Positions 19,230 through 28,447 of a stretch of DNA of 64,000 nt are shown one piece after another. A program made the translations under genes and the position numbers. This DNA comes from Azospirillum brasilense. GTDB lineage: Bacteria > Pseudomonadota > Alphaproteobacteria > Azospirillales > Azospirillaceae. The stretch spans positions 372,001 to 436,000 of the forward strand of contig NZ_CP032347.1 in assembly GCF_005222205.1 (NCBI RefSeq), in the 5' to 3' direction. Position 1 is the stretch's first letter. Every line of letters starts with the position of its first letter. The notes below the pieces were generated by a model that was given only the letters and a program-made list of their open reading frames with translations, was not told where the DNA came from and made no database searches.

Positions 19230-20012
19230 ATGAGCGACATTCTGATCGACATCGCCTCCAACGGGGTGGCGACCGTCACGATGAACCGGGCGGAGGTGCA
19301 CAACGCCTTCAACGAGCGGGTCATCGCCGATCTGACCGACGCCTTCCTCAGCCTGGGGTCGAACCCGGACGTCCGCGCCATCCTGCTGCGCGGCGCGGGC
19401 AAGAGCTTCTCCGCCGGGGCCGACCTCGGCTGGATGAAGAAGATGGCGGGCTACAGCCACGACGAGAACGTCCAGGACGCCATGGGCCTCGCCACCATGC
19501 TGCGCACGCTGGATGAATGCCCGAAGCCGACCATCGCCGTGGTGCAGGGGCCGGCCTTCGGCGGCGGGGTGGGGCTGGTCGCCGCCTGCGACATCGCCAT
19601 ATCCGCCGAGACCGCCAGCTTCGCCCTGACCGAGGTGCGGCTGGGCCTGATCCCCGCGGTCATCAGCCCCTATGTGGTGGCCGCGATGGACGAGCGCGCC
19701 TGCCGCCGCTACTTCCTGACGGCGGAACGCTTCTCCGCCGCCGAGGCGCTGCGGCTCGGCCTGCTGCACCAGACCGTTCCGGCGGCGGAGCTGGACGCCG
19801 CGGTCGAGGCGATGGTCCGCAACCTGCTGCAATGCGGCCCGGCCTCCCAGACCGCGGCGAAGGAGCTGATCCGCGCCGTGGCGCGCCGCCCGCTGGACGA
19901 CGCGCTGGTCCGCGGCACGGCGGAGCGCATCGCCCGCCAGCGCGCGAGCGACGAGGGGAGGGAGGGCGTCGGCGCCTTCCTTGAGAAACGCGAACCCGCG
20001 TGGCGGAGCTGA
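19230..20012 (+). CDS. liuC: Methylglutaconyl-CoA hydratase (enoyl-CoA hydratase family)
   Basis: A 260-residue crotonase-fold protein predicted to hydrate 3-methylglutaconyl-CoA to HMG-CoA. The oxyanion-hole segments are SFSAGADLGWMKKMAGYS and VVQGPAFGGGVGLVAACDIAI; ADLGWMKKM is typical of the methylglutaconyl-CoA branch. The ATG at 19230 lies 17 bases after the carboxylase beta stop; the longer frame from 18876 overlaps liuB and is rejected. The gene is placed between the two carboxylase genes, which is the standard liuB-C-D order. Confidence 0.93.
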   Translation: MSDILIDIASNGVATVTMNRAEVHNAFNERVIADLTDAFLSLGSNPDVRAILLRGAGKSFSAGADLGWMKKMAGYSHDENVQDAMGLATMLRTLDECPKPTIAVVQGPAFGGGVGLVAACDIAISAETASFALTEVRLGLIPAVISPYVVAAMDERACRRYFLTAERFSAAEALRLGLLHQTVPAAELDAAVEAMVRNLLQCGPASQTAAKELIRAVARRPLDDALVRGTAERIARQRASDEGREGVGAFLEKREPAWRS

Positions 20013-20032
20013 GGCCCATGGTTGAGACAGGC

Positions 20033-22036
20033 ATGTTCGACAAGATTCTGATCGCAAACCGTGGCGAGATCGCCTGCCGCGTCATCCGCACCGCCCGCCG
20101 CATGGGCATCCGCACCGTCGCCGTGTACTCGGAAGCCGACGCCCGCGCCATGCATGTGGAGATGGCCGACGAGGCCGTCTGCATCGGTCCGGCGCCGGTC
20201 GGCGAGAGCTACCTGCGCGGCGACGTCATCCTCGAGGTCGCCAAGCGCACCGGCGCCCAGGCCATCCACCCCGGCTACGGCTTCCTGTCGGAGAACGCCG
20301 GCTTCGCGGCGGCCTGCGCCGAGGCCGGCGTGGTCTTCATCGGCCCACCGATCGAGGCCATCCGCGTCATGGGCTCCAAGGCGGAATCCAAGCGCGTGAT
20401 GTCGCAGGCCGACGTGCCGCTGGTTCCCGGCTACCACGGCGAGGCCCAGGACCTGGAGACGCTGGCCGCCGAGGCCGAGCGCATCGGCTATCCGGTGCTG
20501 GTCAAGGCGTCGGCGGGCGGCGGCGGCAAGGGCATGCGCGTGGTCCGCGCCGCCGGCGAGTTCGCCGACGCGGTGGCTGGCGCCAAGCGCGAGGCCAAGG
20601 CCGCCTTCGGCGACGACAGCGTGCTTCTGGAGAAGTATCTGGGCCGCCCGCGCCATGTCGAGATCCAGGTCTTCTGCGACATCCACGGCAACGGCGTCTA
20701 TCTGTTCGAGCGCGACTGCTCGATCCAGCGCCGCCACCAGAAGGTGATCGAGGAGGCCCCGGCCCCCGCGCTTCCCGACGACCTGCGCCGCCGCATGGGC
20801 GAGGCCGCGGTAGCCGCCGCCAAGGCGGTGAACTACGTCGGCGCCGGCACCGTGGAGTTCCTTTACGAGGACGGCGGCTTCTACTTCATCGAGATGAACA
20901 CCCGCCTTCAGGTGGAGCATCCGGTGACCGAGAAGATCACCGGCCAGGACCTCGTCGAGTGGCAGTTGCGCGTCGCCGCCGGTGGGACGCTGCCGCTGAT
21001 GCAGGACCAGCTCACCCGCCGCGGCCACGCCTTCGAGGCGCGGCTCTACGCGGAGGACCCGCAGCGCGAGTTCCTGCCGGCCATCGGCAAGCTGGTCCGC
21101 CTGCGCCCGCCCGCCGAGAACGAGCATGTCCGCGTCGACACCGGCGTCCGCGAGGGCGACGAGGTCACCATGTTCTACGACCCGATGATCGCCAAGCTGA
21201 TCGTCTGGGACGAGGACCGCGACGCCGCGCTGCGCCGCCTGCGGGTGGCGCTCGCCGCCTACGAGGTGGTCGGGGTGACCACCAACGTGGCCTTCCTCGG
21301 CGCCATCGCCGGGCATCCGGCCTTCCGGGCGGTGGAGATCGACACCGGCTTCATCGAGCGGCACCGCGCCGACCTGCTGCCCCCGCCGGCTCCGGTGCCG
21401 GATCGCGGGCTGGCCATCGCGGCGCTCAGCGTGCTTCTGCGCCGCAACGCGGACACGCGCAAGGCCCGCCGCGCCGCGTCGGACCCCTGGTCACCCTGGC
21501 TGTCGGCCAGCGGCTGGCGCCTCAACGACGACAACCATCACGACCTGCGCCTGCTCGACGGCGACACGCCGCGCGCCCTGACCCTGCATTTCCGCCCCGA
21601 CGGCTACGAGATCGAGGTGGAAGGCCGCCCGGCCATCCGGGCGGAGCGGGTGACGCTCGACGGCGAGACGCTGACCGCCACCATCGACGCGGTGCGCACC
21701 CGCGCCACGGTGGTCTGCCAGGGGCTGGACCTGACCATCCTGTCGGACGGATCGGTGTGGCGCCTGCATCTGGACGACCCGACCGCCCGTGCGGCGGAGC
21801 AGGAGGGCGGGTCCGGCCGCCTGACCGCTCCGATGCCGGGCACCGTCGTCCGCGTGCTGGTCGAGCCCGGCCAGACGGTGGAGGCGGGCGCCCCGCTGAT
21901 GCTGCTGGAAGCGATGAAGATGGAGCACACCATCAAGGCTCCCGCCGCCGGCACGGTCAGCGCCGTCAACTTCGCGGCGGGCGATCAGGTGTCCGAAGGC
22001 GTGGACCTGCTGGTCCTCGACGTGGCGGAGGGATGA
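20033..22036 (+). CDS. liuD: 3-methylcrotonyl-CoA carboxylase, biotin-containing (alpha) subunit
   Basis: A 667-residue biotin carboxylase plus biotin carrier. The N-terminal domain starts FDKILIANRGEIACRVIRTAR; ATP grasp motifs include KASAGGGGKGMRVV and FIEMNTRLQVEHPVTE. The biotinyl lysine is in LLEAMKMEHTIKAP near the C-terminus. Length fits methylcrotonyl-CoA carboxylase alpha. An in-frame ATG at 20018 would add five residues and is also possible; 20033 matches the family's usual start. The stop overlaps the next start (ATGA), so liuD and liuE are translationally coupled. Confidence 0.95.
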   Translation: MFDKILIANRGEIACRVIRTARRMGIRTVAVYSEADARAMHVEMADEAVCIGPAPVGESYLRGDVILEVAKRTGAQAIHPGYGFLSENAGFAAACAEAGVVFIGPPIEAIRVMGSKAESKRVMSQADVPLVPGYHGEAQDLETLAAEAERIGYPVLVKASAGGGGKGMRVVRAAGEFADAVAGAKREAKAAFGDDSVLLEKYLGRPRHVEIQVFCDIHGNGVYLFERDCSIQRRHQKVIEEAPAPALPDDLRRRMGEAAVAAAKAVNYVGAGTVEFLYEDGGFYFIEMNTRLQVEHPVTEKITGQDLVEWQLRVAAGGTLPLMQDQLTRRGHAFEARLYAEDPQREFLPAIGKLVRLRPPAENEHVRVDTGVREGDEVTMFYDPMIAKLIVWDEDRDAALRRLRVALAAYEVVGVTTNVAFLGAIAGHPAFRAVEIDTGFIERHRADLLPPPAPVPDRGLAIAALSVLLRRNADTRKARRAASDPWSPWLSASGWRLNDDNHHDLRLLDGDTPRALTLHFRPDGYEIEVEGRPAIRAERVTLDGETLTATIDAVRTRATVVCQGLDLTILSDGSVWRLHLDDPTARAAEQEGGSGRLTAPMPGTVVRVLVEPGQTVEAGAPLMLLEAMKMEHTIKAPAAGTVSAVNFAAGDQVSEGVDLLVLDVAEG

Positions 22037-22938
22037 GCATGCGTCTGCCCAGAAGCGTCCGCATGGTGGAGGTCGGCCCGCGCGACGGCCTCCAGAACGA
22101 GAAGCAGATCGTTCCGACGGCGGTGAAGATCGGTCTGGTCGACCGCCTGACCGACGCCGGGCTGACCGCCATCGAGGCCGGCAGCTTCGTGTCGCCCAAA
22201 TGGGTCCCGCAGATGGCCGACACGCCGGACGTCTTCGCCGGCATCCGGCGCAAGGAGGGGGTGCGCTACGTCGCCCTCACCCCGAACGCCAAGGGGCTGG
22301 AGGGCGCGCTCGCCGCCCGCGCCGACGAGGTGGCGGTCTTCGCCGCCGCGTCGGAGAGCTTCAGCCAAAAGAACATCAACTGCTCCATCGCCGAGAGCCT
22401 GGACCGCTTCGTCCCGGTGCTGGAGCAGGCGAAGGCCCAGGGCGTGCCGGTGCGCGGCTACGTCTCCTGCGTGCTCGGCTGCCCCTATGAAGGCGAGATC
22501 GCCCCGGCGGCGGTGGCCGAAGTGGCTGGCCGGCTGCTGGACATGGGCTGCTATGAGGTCTCGCTCGGCGACACCATCGGGACCGGCACGCCGGCCAAGG
22601 CCCAGGCGATGATCGCGGCGGTGGCGGAGCGCGTGCCGATGGAGCGCTTGGCGGTGCATTTCCACGACACCTACGGTCAGGCGCTCGCCAACATCCTGGC
22701 GACGCTGGAGATGGGCGTGGCGGTGGTGGACAGCTCCGTCGCCGGGCTGGGCGGCTGCCCCTACGCCAAGGGGGCGTCGGGCAACGTGGCGAGCGAGGAC
22801 GTGCTCTACATGCTGAACGGGCTGGGCGTCGAAACGGGGGTGGATCTCGACCGGCTGGTGGCGGCTGGCGCTTATATCAGCGATGCCATCGGCCGTCCGA
22901 CCGCCTCGAAGGTCGCCCGCGCGCGGGGATGTGCGTAA
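22033..22938 (+). CDS. liuE: Hydroxymethylglutaryl-CoA lyase
   Basis: A 301-residue lyase that splits HMG-CoA into acetyl-CoA and acetoacetate, the last step of leucine breakdown. It has MVEVGPRDGLQNEKQ at the active site, the metal-binding HFHDTYGQALAN, and the signature SVAGLGGCPYAKGASGNVA containing the catalytic cysteine. The ATG overlaps the liuD stop by four bases. Two codons on, an ATG at 22039 is a near-equal alternative. Family, length and order are all as expected. Confidence 0.96.
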   Translation: MSMRLPRSVRMVEVGPRDGLQNEKQIVPTAVKIGLVDRLTDAGLTAIEAGSFVSPKWVPQMADTPDVFAGIRRKEGVRYVALTPNAKGLEGALAARADEVAVFAAASESFSQKNINCSIAESLDRFVPVLEQAKAQGVPVRGYVSCVLGCPYEGEIAPAAVAEVAGRLLDMGCYEVSLGDTIGTGTPAKAQAMIAAVAERVPMERLAVHFHDTYGQALANILATLEMGVAVVDSSVAGLGGCPYAKGASGNVASEDVLYMLNGLGVETGVDLDRLVAAGAYISDAIGRPTASKVARARGCA

Positions 22939-22968
22939 AACACGGGAACGAGGGAAGGGAAGGGCGCC

Positions 22969-23796
22969 ATGAGCTTCACGAACCTGCTGGTGCATGTGGA
23001 CGACAGCGACCGCTGCGGGGAGCGGCTGACCGTCGCCCTGACCCTGGCGCAGAAGCATGGCGCCGCGCTGACCGGCCTGTTCGCTCAGAGCGACAGCTCC
23101 GGCGCCGGCATCGTCACGCGCAAGGCCGGCCCGGCACTGACCCAGGCGGCGCAGCGGGCACGGGACATGTTCGAGGAGAAAGCCCGCGAGGCCGGCGTGA
23201 CGACGCGCTGGTGGCAGTTGAGCCACGGCGAGTACGGCCATGTCATCGCCGAGACGGTGATCTGCTCGCGCTATGTCGACCTCGCCGTCTTCGGCCAGCA
23301 CGACCCGGAGGACAGCCGTGTTCCGGCGGACCTGCTCGAAGAGGTGGTTCTGAACGCCGGGCGCCCGATCCTCGTCGTGCCGCACGCCGGCACCTATCCG
23401 CAGCTCGCCGACCGTCCGGTGATCGCCTGGAACGGCAGCCGCGAGGCCGCCCGCGCCGTCAACGACGCGCTGCCGCTGCTGAAGCAGGCGAGTTCCGTGC
23501 TCCTGCTCGCCTTCCACACCCAGCCGCGGGCGGAAGGGGGCGGCAACGTCCCGCAGGTCGACATCCTGGAGCATCTGGCGAGCCATGGCGTGAAGGCCAC
23601 GCAGGAACGCATGACCATTGCCAGCATGACCCCCATGGACGCCGTGCTGTCGCGCGCCTCGGACCATGGCGCCGATCTTCTGGTGATGGGCGGGTTCGGC
23701 GGCTATGGCGGCTCGCTGTTCCCGCTGTTCGGGCGGGGCAGCAACACCCGCCAGATCCTGCGCCAGATGACGCTTCCCGTTCTGTTGTCGCACTGA
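22969..23796 (+). CDS. Universal stress protein with two Usp domains
   Basis: A 275-residue tandem UspA-type protein. The first half begins FTNLLVHVDDSDRCGERLTVALTLAQ, the second near residue 140 with RPVIAWNGSREAARAVNDALPLL; the ATP-loop-like LLVMGGFGGYGGSLFPLFGRGS lies near the C-terminus. These cytoplasmic proteins bind nucleotides in some members; the specific role is unknown. It sits 30 bases after liuE and 33 before the ETF-ubiquinone oxidoreductase gene in the same direction, so it belongs to the operon physically, although no catalytic link to leucine breakdown is known. Confidence 0.88.
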   Translation: MSFTNLLVHVDDSDRCGERLTVALTLAQKHGAALTGLFAQSDSSGAGIVTRKAGPALTQAAQRARDMFEEKAREAGVTTRWWQLSHGEYGHVIAETVICSRYVDLAVFGQHDPEDSRVPADLLEEVVLNAGRPILVVPHAGTYPQLADRPVIAWNGSREAARAVNDALPLLKQASSVLLLAFHTQPRAEGGGNVPQVDILEHLASHGVKATQERMTIASMTPMDAVLSRASDHGADLLVMGGFGGYGGSLFPLFGRGSNTRQILRQMTLPVLLSH

Positions 23797-23829
23797 GTTT
23801 GTTCGCACGAAACAAGGAAAGAAGAAGAA

Positions 23830-25491
23830 ATGGCTGACGAGATGGCTCGCGACCCGCGCGAGGTGATGGAGTACGACGTCCTTGTCGTCGGGGCCGGCCC
23901 GTCGGGCCTGAGCGCGGCCATCCGCCTGAAACAGCTCGCCAACGAGGCGGGACAGGAACTGTCGGTCTGCGTCGTCGAGAAGGGCTCGGAGGTCGGCGCC
24001 CACCTGCTCTCCGGCGCGGTGTTCGAGCCGCACGCCCTCGACGAGCTGATCCCCGACTGGAAGGAGAAGGGCGCGCCGCTGACCACCCCGGCGCGTGAGG
24101 ACCGCTTCCTCTACCTCACCGAGACCAAGGCCCTCAAGGCGCCCTTCACCCCGCCGCAGATGCACAATCACGGCAACTACATCATCAGCCTCGGCAACCT
24201 CGCCCGCTGGATGGCCGCCCAGGCCGAGGAGCTGGGGGTGGAGATCTACCCCGGCTTCGCCGCGGCGGAGGTGCTCTACGACGACACGGGCGCGGTCAAG
24301 GGTGTCGCCACCGGCGACATGGGCATCGGCAAGGACGGCGAGAAGACCGCCAACTACACGCCGGGCATGGAGCTGCACACCAAGCAGACCATCTTCGCCG
24401 AGGGCTGCCGCGGCTCGCTGACCAAGACGCTGTTCGAGCGCTTCGACCTGCGCCGCGACGCCGATCCCCAGACCTACGGTATCGGCATCAAGGAGCTGTG
24501 GGAGGTTGATCCCGCCAAGTCCCAGCCCGGCCTGATCGTCCACACCATCGGCTGGCCGATGGACCCCAAGACCTACGGCGGCTCCTGGCTCTACCACATG
24601 GAGGGCAACCTGGTGTCGGTCGGCTTCGTGGTTGGGCTCGACTACCAGAACCCGCACCTGTCGCCGTTCGAGGAGTTCCAGCGCTACAAGACCCACCCGG
24701 CGATCCGCCCGACCTTCGAGGGCGGGCGGCGCATCGCCTACGGCGCGCGGGCGCTCAGCGAAGGCGGCTTCCAGTCGATCCCCAAGCTGACGTTCCCTGG
24801 CGGCGTCATCGTCGGCGACGCCGCGGGCTTCCTCAACGTGCCCAAGATCAAGGGCAACCACACCGCCATGAAGTCGGGCATGCTGGCGGCCGAGGCGGTG
24901 CATGAGCTGCTGTCGGCCGAGGCGCCGGCGCGGGAGGCGACGGCCTATCCGGAGAAGCTGAAGGCGTCGTGGGTGTGGTCGGAGCTGCACGCGGTGCGCA
25001 ACATCCGCCCCGGCTTCCAGAAGGGGCTGTGGGCGGGTCTGGCCAACGCGGCCTACGAGACGGCGACCAAGGGCAAGTCGCCGTGGACGCTGCACCACCG
25101 GCACGGCGACCACGAGACGCTGAAGAAGGCGTCGGAGATGCCGAAGATCGCCTATCCCAAGCCGGACGGGGTGGTGTCGTTCGACCGGCTGTCGTCGGTG
25201 TACCTGTCGAACACCAACCACGAGGAGGACCAGCCGGCGCACCTGACGCTGAAGGACGCGTCGGTGCCGATCGCGGTCAATCTGGCGCTCTACGACGCGC
25301 CGGAGACGCGCTACTGCCCGGCGGGCGTGTACGAGATCGTGCGGGCGGAGGACGGCAGCGACCCGCGGCTGCAGATCAACGCGCAGAACTGCGTGCACTG
25401 CAAGACCTGCGACATCAAGGACCCCACCCAGAACATCAACTGGGTCGTCCCGGAGGGCGGCGGAGGCCCGAACTATCCGGGCGGGATGTAA
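23830..25491 (+). CDS. Electron transfer flavoprotein-ubiquinone oxidoreductase
   Basis: A 553-residue membrane-associated FAD/4Fe-4S enzyme that passes electrons from ETF, reduced by acyl-CoA dehydrogenases, to ubiquinone. It opens with the FAD motif YDVLVVGAGPSGLSAAIRL, followed by CVVEKGSEVGAHLLSGAVFEP. The C-terminal iron-sulfur segment has RYCPAGVYEI and NAQNCVHCKTCDIKDPTQNI with the expected cysteines. It ends GGGGPNYPGGM, typical of the family. AAGGAAAG precedes the start. Location directly after the liu genes links it to the two or three acyl-CoA dehydrogenases here. Confidence 0.95.
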   Translation: MADEMARDPREVMEYDVLVVGAGPSGLSAAIRLKQLANEAGQELSVCVVEKGSEVGAHLLSGAVFEPHALDELIPDWKEKGAPLTTPAREDRFLYLTETKALKAPFTPPQMHNHGNYIISLGNLARWMAAQAEELGVEIYPGFAAAEVLYDDTGAVKGVATGDMGIGKDGEKTANYTPGMELHTKQTIFAEGCRGSLTKTLFERFDLRRDADPQTYGIGIKELWEVDPAKSQPGLIVHTIGWPMDPKTYGGSWLYHMEGNLVSVGFVVGLDYQNPHLSPFEEFQRYKTHPAIRPTFEGGRRIAYGARALSEGGFQSIPKLTFPGGVIVGDAAGFLNVPKIKGNHTAMKSGMLAAEAVHELLSAEAPAREATAYPEKLKASWVWSELHAVRNIRPGFQKGLWAGLANAAYETATKGKSPWTLHHRHGDHETLKKASEMPKIAYPKPDGVVSFDRLSSVYLSNTNHEEDQPAHLTLKDASVPIAVNLALYDAPETRYCPAGVYEIVRAEDGSDPRLQINAQNCVHCKTCDIKDPTQNINWVVPEGGGGPNYPGGM

Positions 25492-25495
25492 CAAT

Positions 25496-25619
25496 CCAAC
25501 CCTCTTCCCTCCGGGGAGAGGGTGGCCCGGAGGGGCCGGTGAGGGGAATGTGCAACGTGAGGCGTTCGGCATGAGCGCTCCCCCCTCACCCTAACCCTCT
25601 CCCCGGAGGGGAGAGGGGA
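25496..25619. repeat. GC-rich interrupted palindrome, copy F
   Basis: CCAACCCTCTTCCCTCCGGG with GAGAGGGTGGCCC is mirrored by CCCCTCACCCTAACCCTCTC and CCGGAGGGGAGAGGGG. It lies between the ETF-ubiquinone oxidoreductase and SDR genes and is the last copy seen in the window. Confidence 0.8.
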
Positions 25620-25649
25620 CTTCAACAACGACATCAGGGAGAGAGCGCG

Positions 25650-26411
25650 ATGCAGATCAACGGTCAGGCCGCCATCGTCACCGGTGGCGCCTCCGGCATG
25701 GGGGCGGAAACCGCGCGCCATCTGGCGAAGCTGGGCGCCAAGGTCACCGTGCTCGACATGAACGAGGCGGCGGTCAAGCAGGTGGCCGAGGAGATCGGCG
25801 GCCTGGGCCTGCTCTGCGACGTGTCGAGCGCGGAGTCGGCGGAGAAGGCCGTGGCCGAGGCCCGCGCGGCCCATGGCCCCGCCCGCATCGCGGTCAACTG
25901 CGCGGGCGTCGCCCCGGCCAAGCGCATCGTCGGGCGCGACGGCCCGATGGCGCTGGACGACTTCCGCAAGGTGATCGAGGTCAACCTGATCGGCACCTTC
26001 AACATGCTGCGCCTCGCCGCGGCGGACATGGGCAAGCTCGACCCACTGGAATCGGGGGAGCGGGGGGTGATCGTCAACACCGCCTCCGTCGCCGCCTATG
26101 AGGGGCAGATCGGGCAGGCCGCCTACGCCTCCTCGAAGGGCGGCATCGTTGCCCTGACCATCTGCGCCGCCCGCGATCTGGCGCGCAGCGGCGTGCGCGT
26201 GATGACCATCGCGCCGGGCCTGATCGGTACGCCGATGCTGCTGAACATGCCGCAGGAGGTCCAGGACAGCCTCGCCGCCACGGTCCCCTTCCCGAAGCGC
26301 TTCGGCCAGCCCTCCGAGTACGCCCGCCTCGTGCAGCACATTCTCGAGAATGAGATGTTGAACGGCGAGGTGATCCGGTTGGACGGCGCCATCCGCATGG
26401 CGCCGCAGTAA
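25650..26411 (+). CDS. Short-chain dehydrogenase, 3-hydroxyacyl-CoA dehydrogenase type II-like
   Basis: A 253-residue SDR enzyme. The NAD motif is TGGASGMGAETA, NCAGVAPAKR is the structural NAG segment, and YASSKGGIVALT contains the catalytic Tyr-xxx-Lys. The C-terminal APGLIGTPMLLNMPQEVQ segment matches HSD17B10-like 3-hydroxy-2-methylbutyryl-CoA / 3-hydroxyacyl-CoA dehydrogenases. With the thiolase and the acyl-CoA dehydrogenase at 16443 it could complete isoleucine-derived 2-methylbutyryl-CoA breakdown (inference). The gene follows repeat F and has GGGAGAG upstream. It is the last gene of the catabolic island. Confidence 0.88.
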   Translation: MQINGQAAIVTGGASGMGAETARHLAKLGAKVTVLDMNEAAVKQVAEEIGGLGLLCDVSSAESAEKAVAEARAAHGPARIAVNCAGVAPAKRIVGRDGPMALDDFRKVIEVNLIGTFNMLRLAAADMGKLDPLESGERGVIVNTASVAAYEGQIGQAAYASSKGGIVALTICAARDLARSGVRVMTIAPGLIGTPMLLNMPQEVQDSLAATVPFPKRFGQPSEYARLVQHILENEMLNGEVIRLDGAIRMAPQ

Positions 26412-26418
26412 CCGATGC

Positions 26419-26786
26419 CTATCGGCTCTTCTCCGCGCTGCGGAACAGCGTGGAGAAGACCAGGGCAAGGCGGTCCTCCGGCTGCGGCCGGGCGCGCCGT
26501 TGGCGGTGAAGACGGTGCAGGCCGGCCATCGGCGGTGATGCCGGCGGCTGACAGGTTGAGCACGCCGAACTCGGAACCGCCCTTCCAGCCGGCCCCCTTG
26601 TAGCCGGTCCAACCACTCCGATTCGAGTGCCGGGCCGGTGAACAGCCGTCCAACGGCGTCCTTCGGCGTGATCGTCTGCGCGCGGACGGGCGGGACGAGC
26701 AGGCTGATACCGATCAAGACCGCCAGACAGGCCGAACCCAGGCGGCCTTGCCGGAAGGACCGACGCCGGAACCGTGAAACGCCCAT
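26419..26786 (-). pseudogene. Decayed secreted serine-hydrolase (beta-lactamase-like) gene
   Basis: On the minus strand an ATG at 26786 opens a signal peptide (LGSACLAVLIGISLLVPPVRAQ) followed by TITPKDAVGRLFTGPALESEW. The reading frame then shifts: another frame gives YKGAGWKGGSEFGVLNLSAAG, which resembles the KTG-type box of class A beta-lactamase-related hydrolases (KGGSExGVLN). A further shift gives TVFTANGA and finally PEDRLALVFSTLFRSAEKSR with a stop at 26419. The two ends of such a protein are joined with most of the middle, including the Ser-xx-Lys region, missing, and at least two frameshifts remain. This fills most of the otherwise gene-free 26412-26908 stretch. The family call is tentative; the broken frame is clear. 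Confidence 0.6.
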
Positions 26787-26908
26787 CCCCCCCATACCCC
26801 TTCGCCGCACCACGTCTGCAGATACGGCGAAACGGGGAAGGGGACAACCGGAGGAGGGTGACTGGCGGAGGACGGTGACTGGCGAGGGCCGCTCGGGCCT
26901 GCTCCGCC

Positions 26909-27304
26909 TCAGTCGTCCCAGATCGGCAGGGTACCGAACTGCGCGTTGGTCAACGCGGTCGTCAGGCTGCGCCCGTCGTCGCGAAGCTGGTCCAGGCCGA
27001 CGATGACCTCCTTGTCGCCGATGCCCACGCCATGCTCCACGTCCACCACCACGGCGACCGGTTGCCCGGAGGCGTCCATCAGCACCTCCTCGACCTCGCC
27101 GATCTTCGTGCCGTCCGGCCCGAGCACATCCATGTCGTCCAACTGCCCGACCGTCCGCTTGAGCGACGGCACCATGACGTTGTCGTCCTTGACCTCCCGG
27201 TAGGCGTTGGCCGGGTTGGCGATGGCGGCGCTCTGCTGGGCGAGCGCGGGTGCGGCCGCGGCCATGGCAAGGGTGACCGCCGTTGCGGAAAGGAGCTTTC
27301 TCAT
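26909..27304 (-). CDS. Secreted PRC-barrel domain protein
   Basis: A 131-residue protein with signal peptide MRKLLSATAVTLAMAAAAPALAQ and then a PRC-barrel-like region (LKRTVGQLDDMDVLGPDGTK, IGEVEEVLMDASGQPVAVVV, GDKEVIVGLDQL). PRC barrels bind RNA, protein or photosynthetic partners in other settings; the role of this exported type is unknown. The start at 27304 has AGGAGAGCAACGCG upstream; a longer frame from 27379 would bury the signal peptide and is rejected. It is divergent from the esterase gene, with 101 bases between the starts. Confidence 0.82.
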   Translation of the reverse strand: MRKLLSATAVTLAMAAAAPALAQQSAAIANPANAYREVKDDNVMVPSLKRTVGQLDDMDVLGPDGTKIGEVEEVLMDASGQPVAVVVDVEHGVGIGDKEVIVGLDQLRDDGRSLTTALTNAQFGTLPIWDD

Positions 27305-27405
27305 CGCGTTGCTCTCCTGCTGCTGACCGTGCAACAACATGGGGCCGCCGGCACGGTTCCATCCGATGCGCCGGTGCACACCGTCCGATTGCGCAGGAAC
27401 CGCCG

Positions 27406-28329
27406 ATGCTCCGTCTCGCCACGACCGTGCTTCTGATGGCCTTGTCCGGCTTCGGCGTCCCGGCCGCGCAGGCGGAAACCGTGACGGCCGAGACCGGGGA
27501 GAAGGCTCGCAAGGTGGAACATTTCGATTTGCGCGCCGACCGGACGGGTCTGGATTACCGGGTCTTTCTCGTTCGTCCCGCGGAACCGCCGCCCGCCGGC
27601 GGCTATCCGGTCATCCACCTGCTGGACGGCAACGCGACCGTGCCGATGATGGAAAAGGTCATCGGCCCGAATCCGCCGGAGCCCTACGGTTCCGCGGTGA
27701 TCGTCGGAATCGGCTATCCGACCGCTGAGCCGTTCGACATCCTTCGCCGTTACCGCGACCTGACCCCGCCGACGCCGCCGGAGTTGATTCCGCCGTCGCG
27801 GGATGGAACCTCGGTCATCGAAACCGGCGGGCGCGACGATTTCCTGGCGTTCCTTGAGACGCAGGTGATCCCGGCGGTAGAAGCGCGCCTGCCCATCGAC
27901 CGGCAGCGCCGGACCCTGTTCGGCCATTCGCTGGGCGGCTTGTTCTCCCTCTATGTCCTCTACACCCGAGGGGACCTGTTCCAGACCTACATCGCCGCCG
28001 ACCCGGCGATCTGGTGGGGCGGACAGGCGATCCTGGGAGAGCAGGCGGCGTTCCTCGACCGGGCGGCGCGCGACGGCGTGGCGCCCGGCACGGCGCTGTT
28101 GATCGAGACGTCCGGCAAGCTGTTGGAGCGCCCGTTGCCCCCGGCGGAGGCCGAGCGCTTGAAGCGCCTGCGGTCCGGGCAGACGGGCAGGGAGGTTGCC
28201 GCCACCCTCGCGGCGGTTCCGGGCTTGCGGTTGGCCTTCCATGACTTCGTGGAGGAGAGCCACGGCTCGATGCTGCCGCTGGCCGTGGCCGACGCCCTGC
28301 GTTTCGCCTTCGGGCGGAATCCGCGTTGA
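27406..28329 (+). CDS. Secreted alpha/beta-hydrolase, esterase D/IroE-like
   Basis: A 307-residue hydrolase with signal peptide LRLATTVLLMALSGFGVPAAQA. The fold-typical core is YPVIHLLDGNATVPMM, then the nucleophile elbow LFGHSLGGLFSLYVLY (Ser in GHSLG), and VEESHGSMLPLAVADAL supplying the catalytic histidine near the C-terminus. This arrangement matches PF00756-type esterases, including enzymes that hydrolyse ferric siderophores; no siderophore genes are nearby, so the substrate is open. The ATG at 27406 was preferred over a TTG at 27283 because only it exposes the signal peptide. Confidence 0.85.
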   Translation: MLRLATTVLLMALSGFGVPAAQAETVTAETGEKARKVEHFDLRADRTGLDYRVFLVRPAEPPPAGGYPVIHLLDGNATVPMMEKVIGPNPPEPYGSAVIVGIGYPTAEPFDILRRYRDLTPPTPPELIPPSRDGTSVIETGGRDDFLAFLETQVIPAVEARLPIDRQRRTLFGHSLGGLFSLYVLYTRGDLFQTYIAADPAIWWGGQAILGEQAAFLDRAARDGVAPGTALLIETSGKLLERPLPPAEAERLKRLRSGQTGREVAATLAAVPGLRLAFHDFVEESHGSMLPLAVADALRFAFGRNPR

Positions 28330-28447
28330 TCGGGGCGGGACGCGCCCGGCGGCGACACGGGAAAACCTTTCGGAATCGACACCCGGCACCCCACATGTGA
28401 GTGACTGTCCGCGGGGAGCGGGCGGCCAGATTGGGGGAGCGGATTCC

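Noticed and set aside
21985..25572. Minus-strand open frame of 1195 codons
   Set aside because: It is antisense to HMG-CoA lyase, Usp and ETF-ubiquinone oxidoreductase, with shadow composition only.
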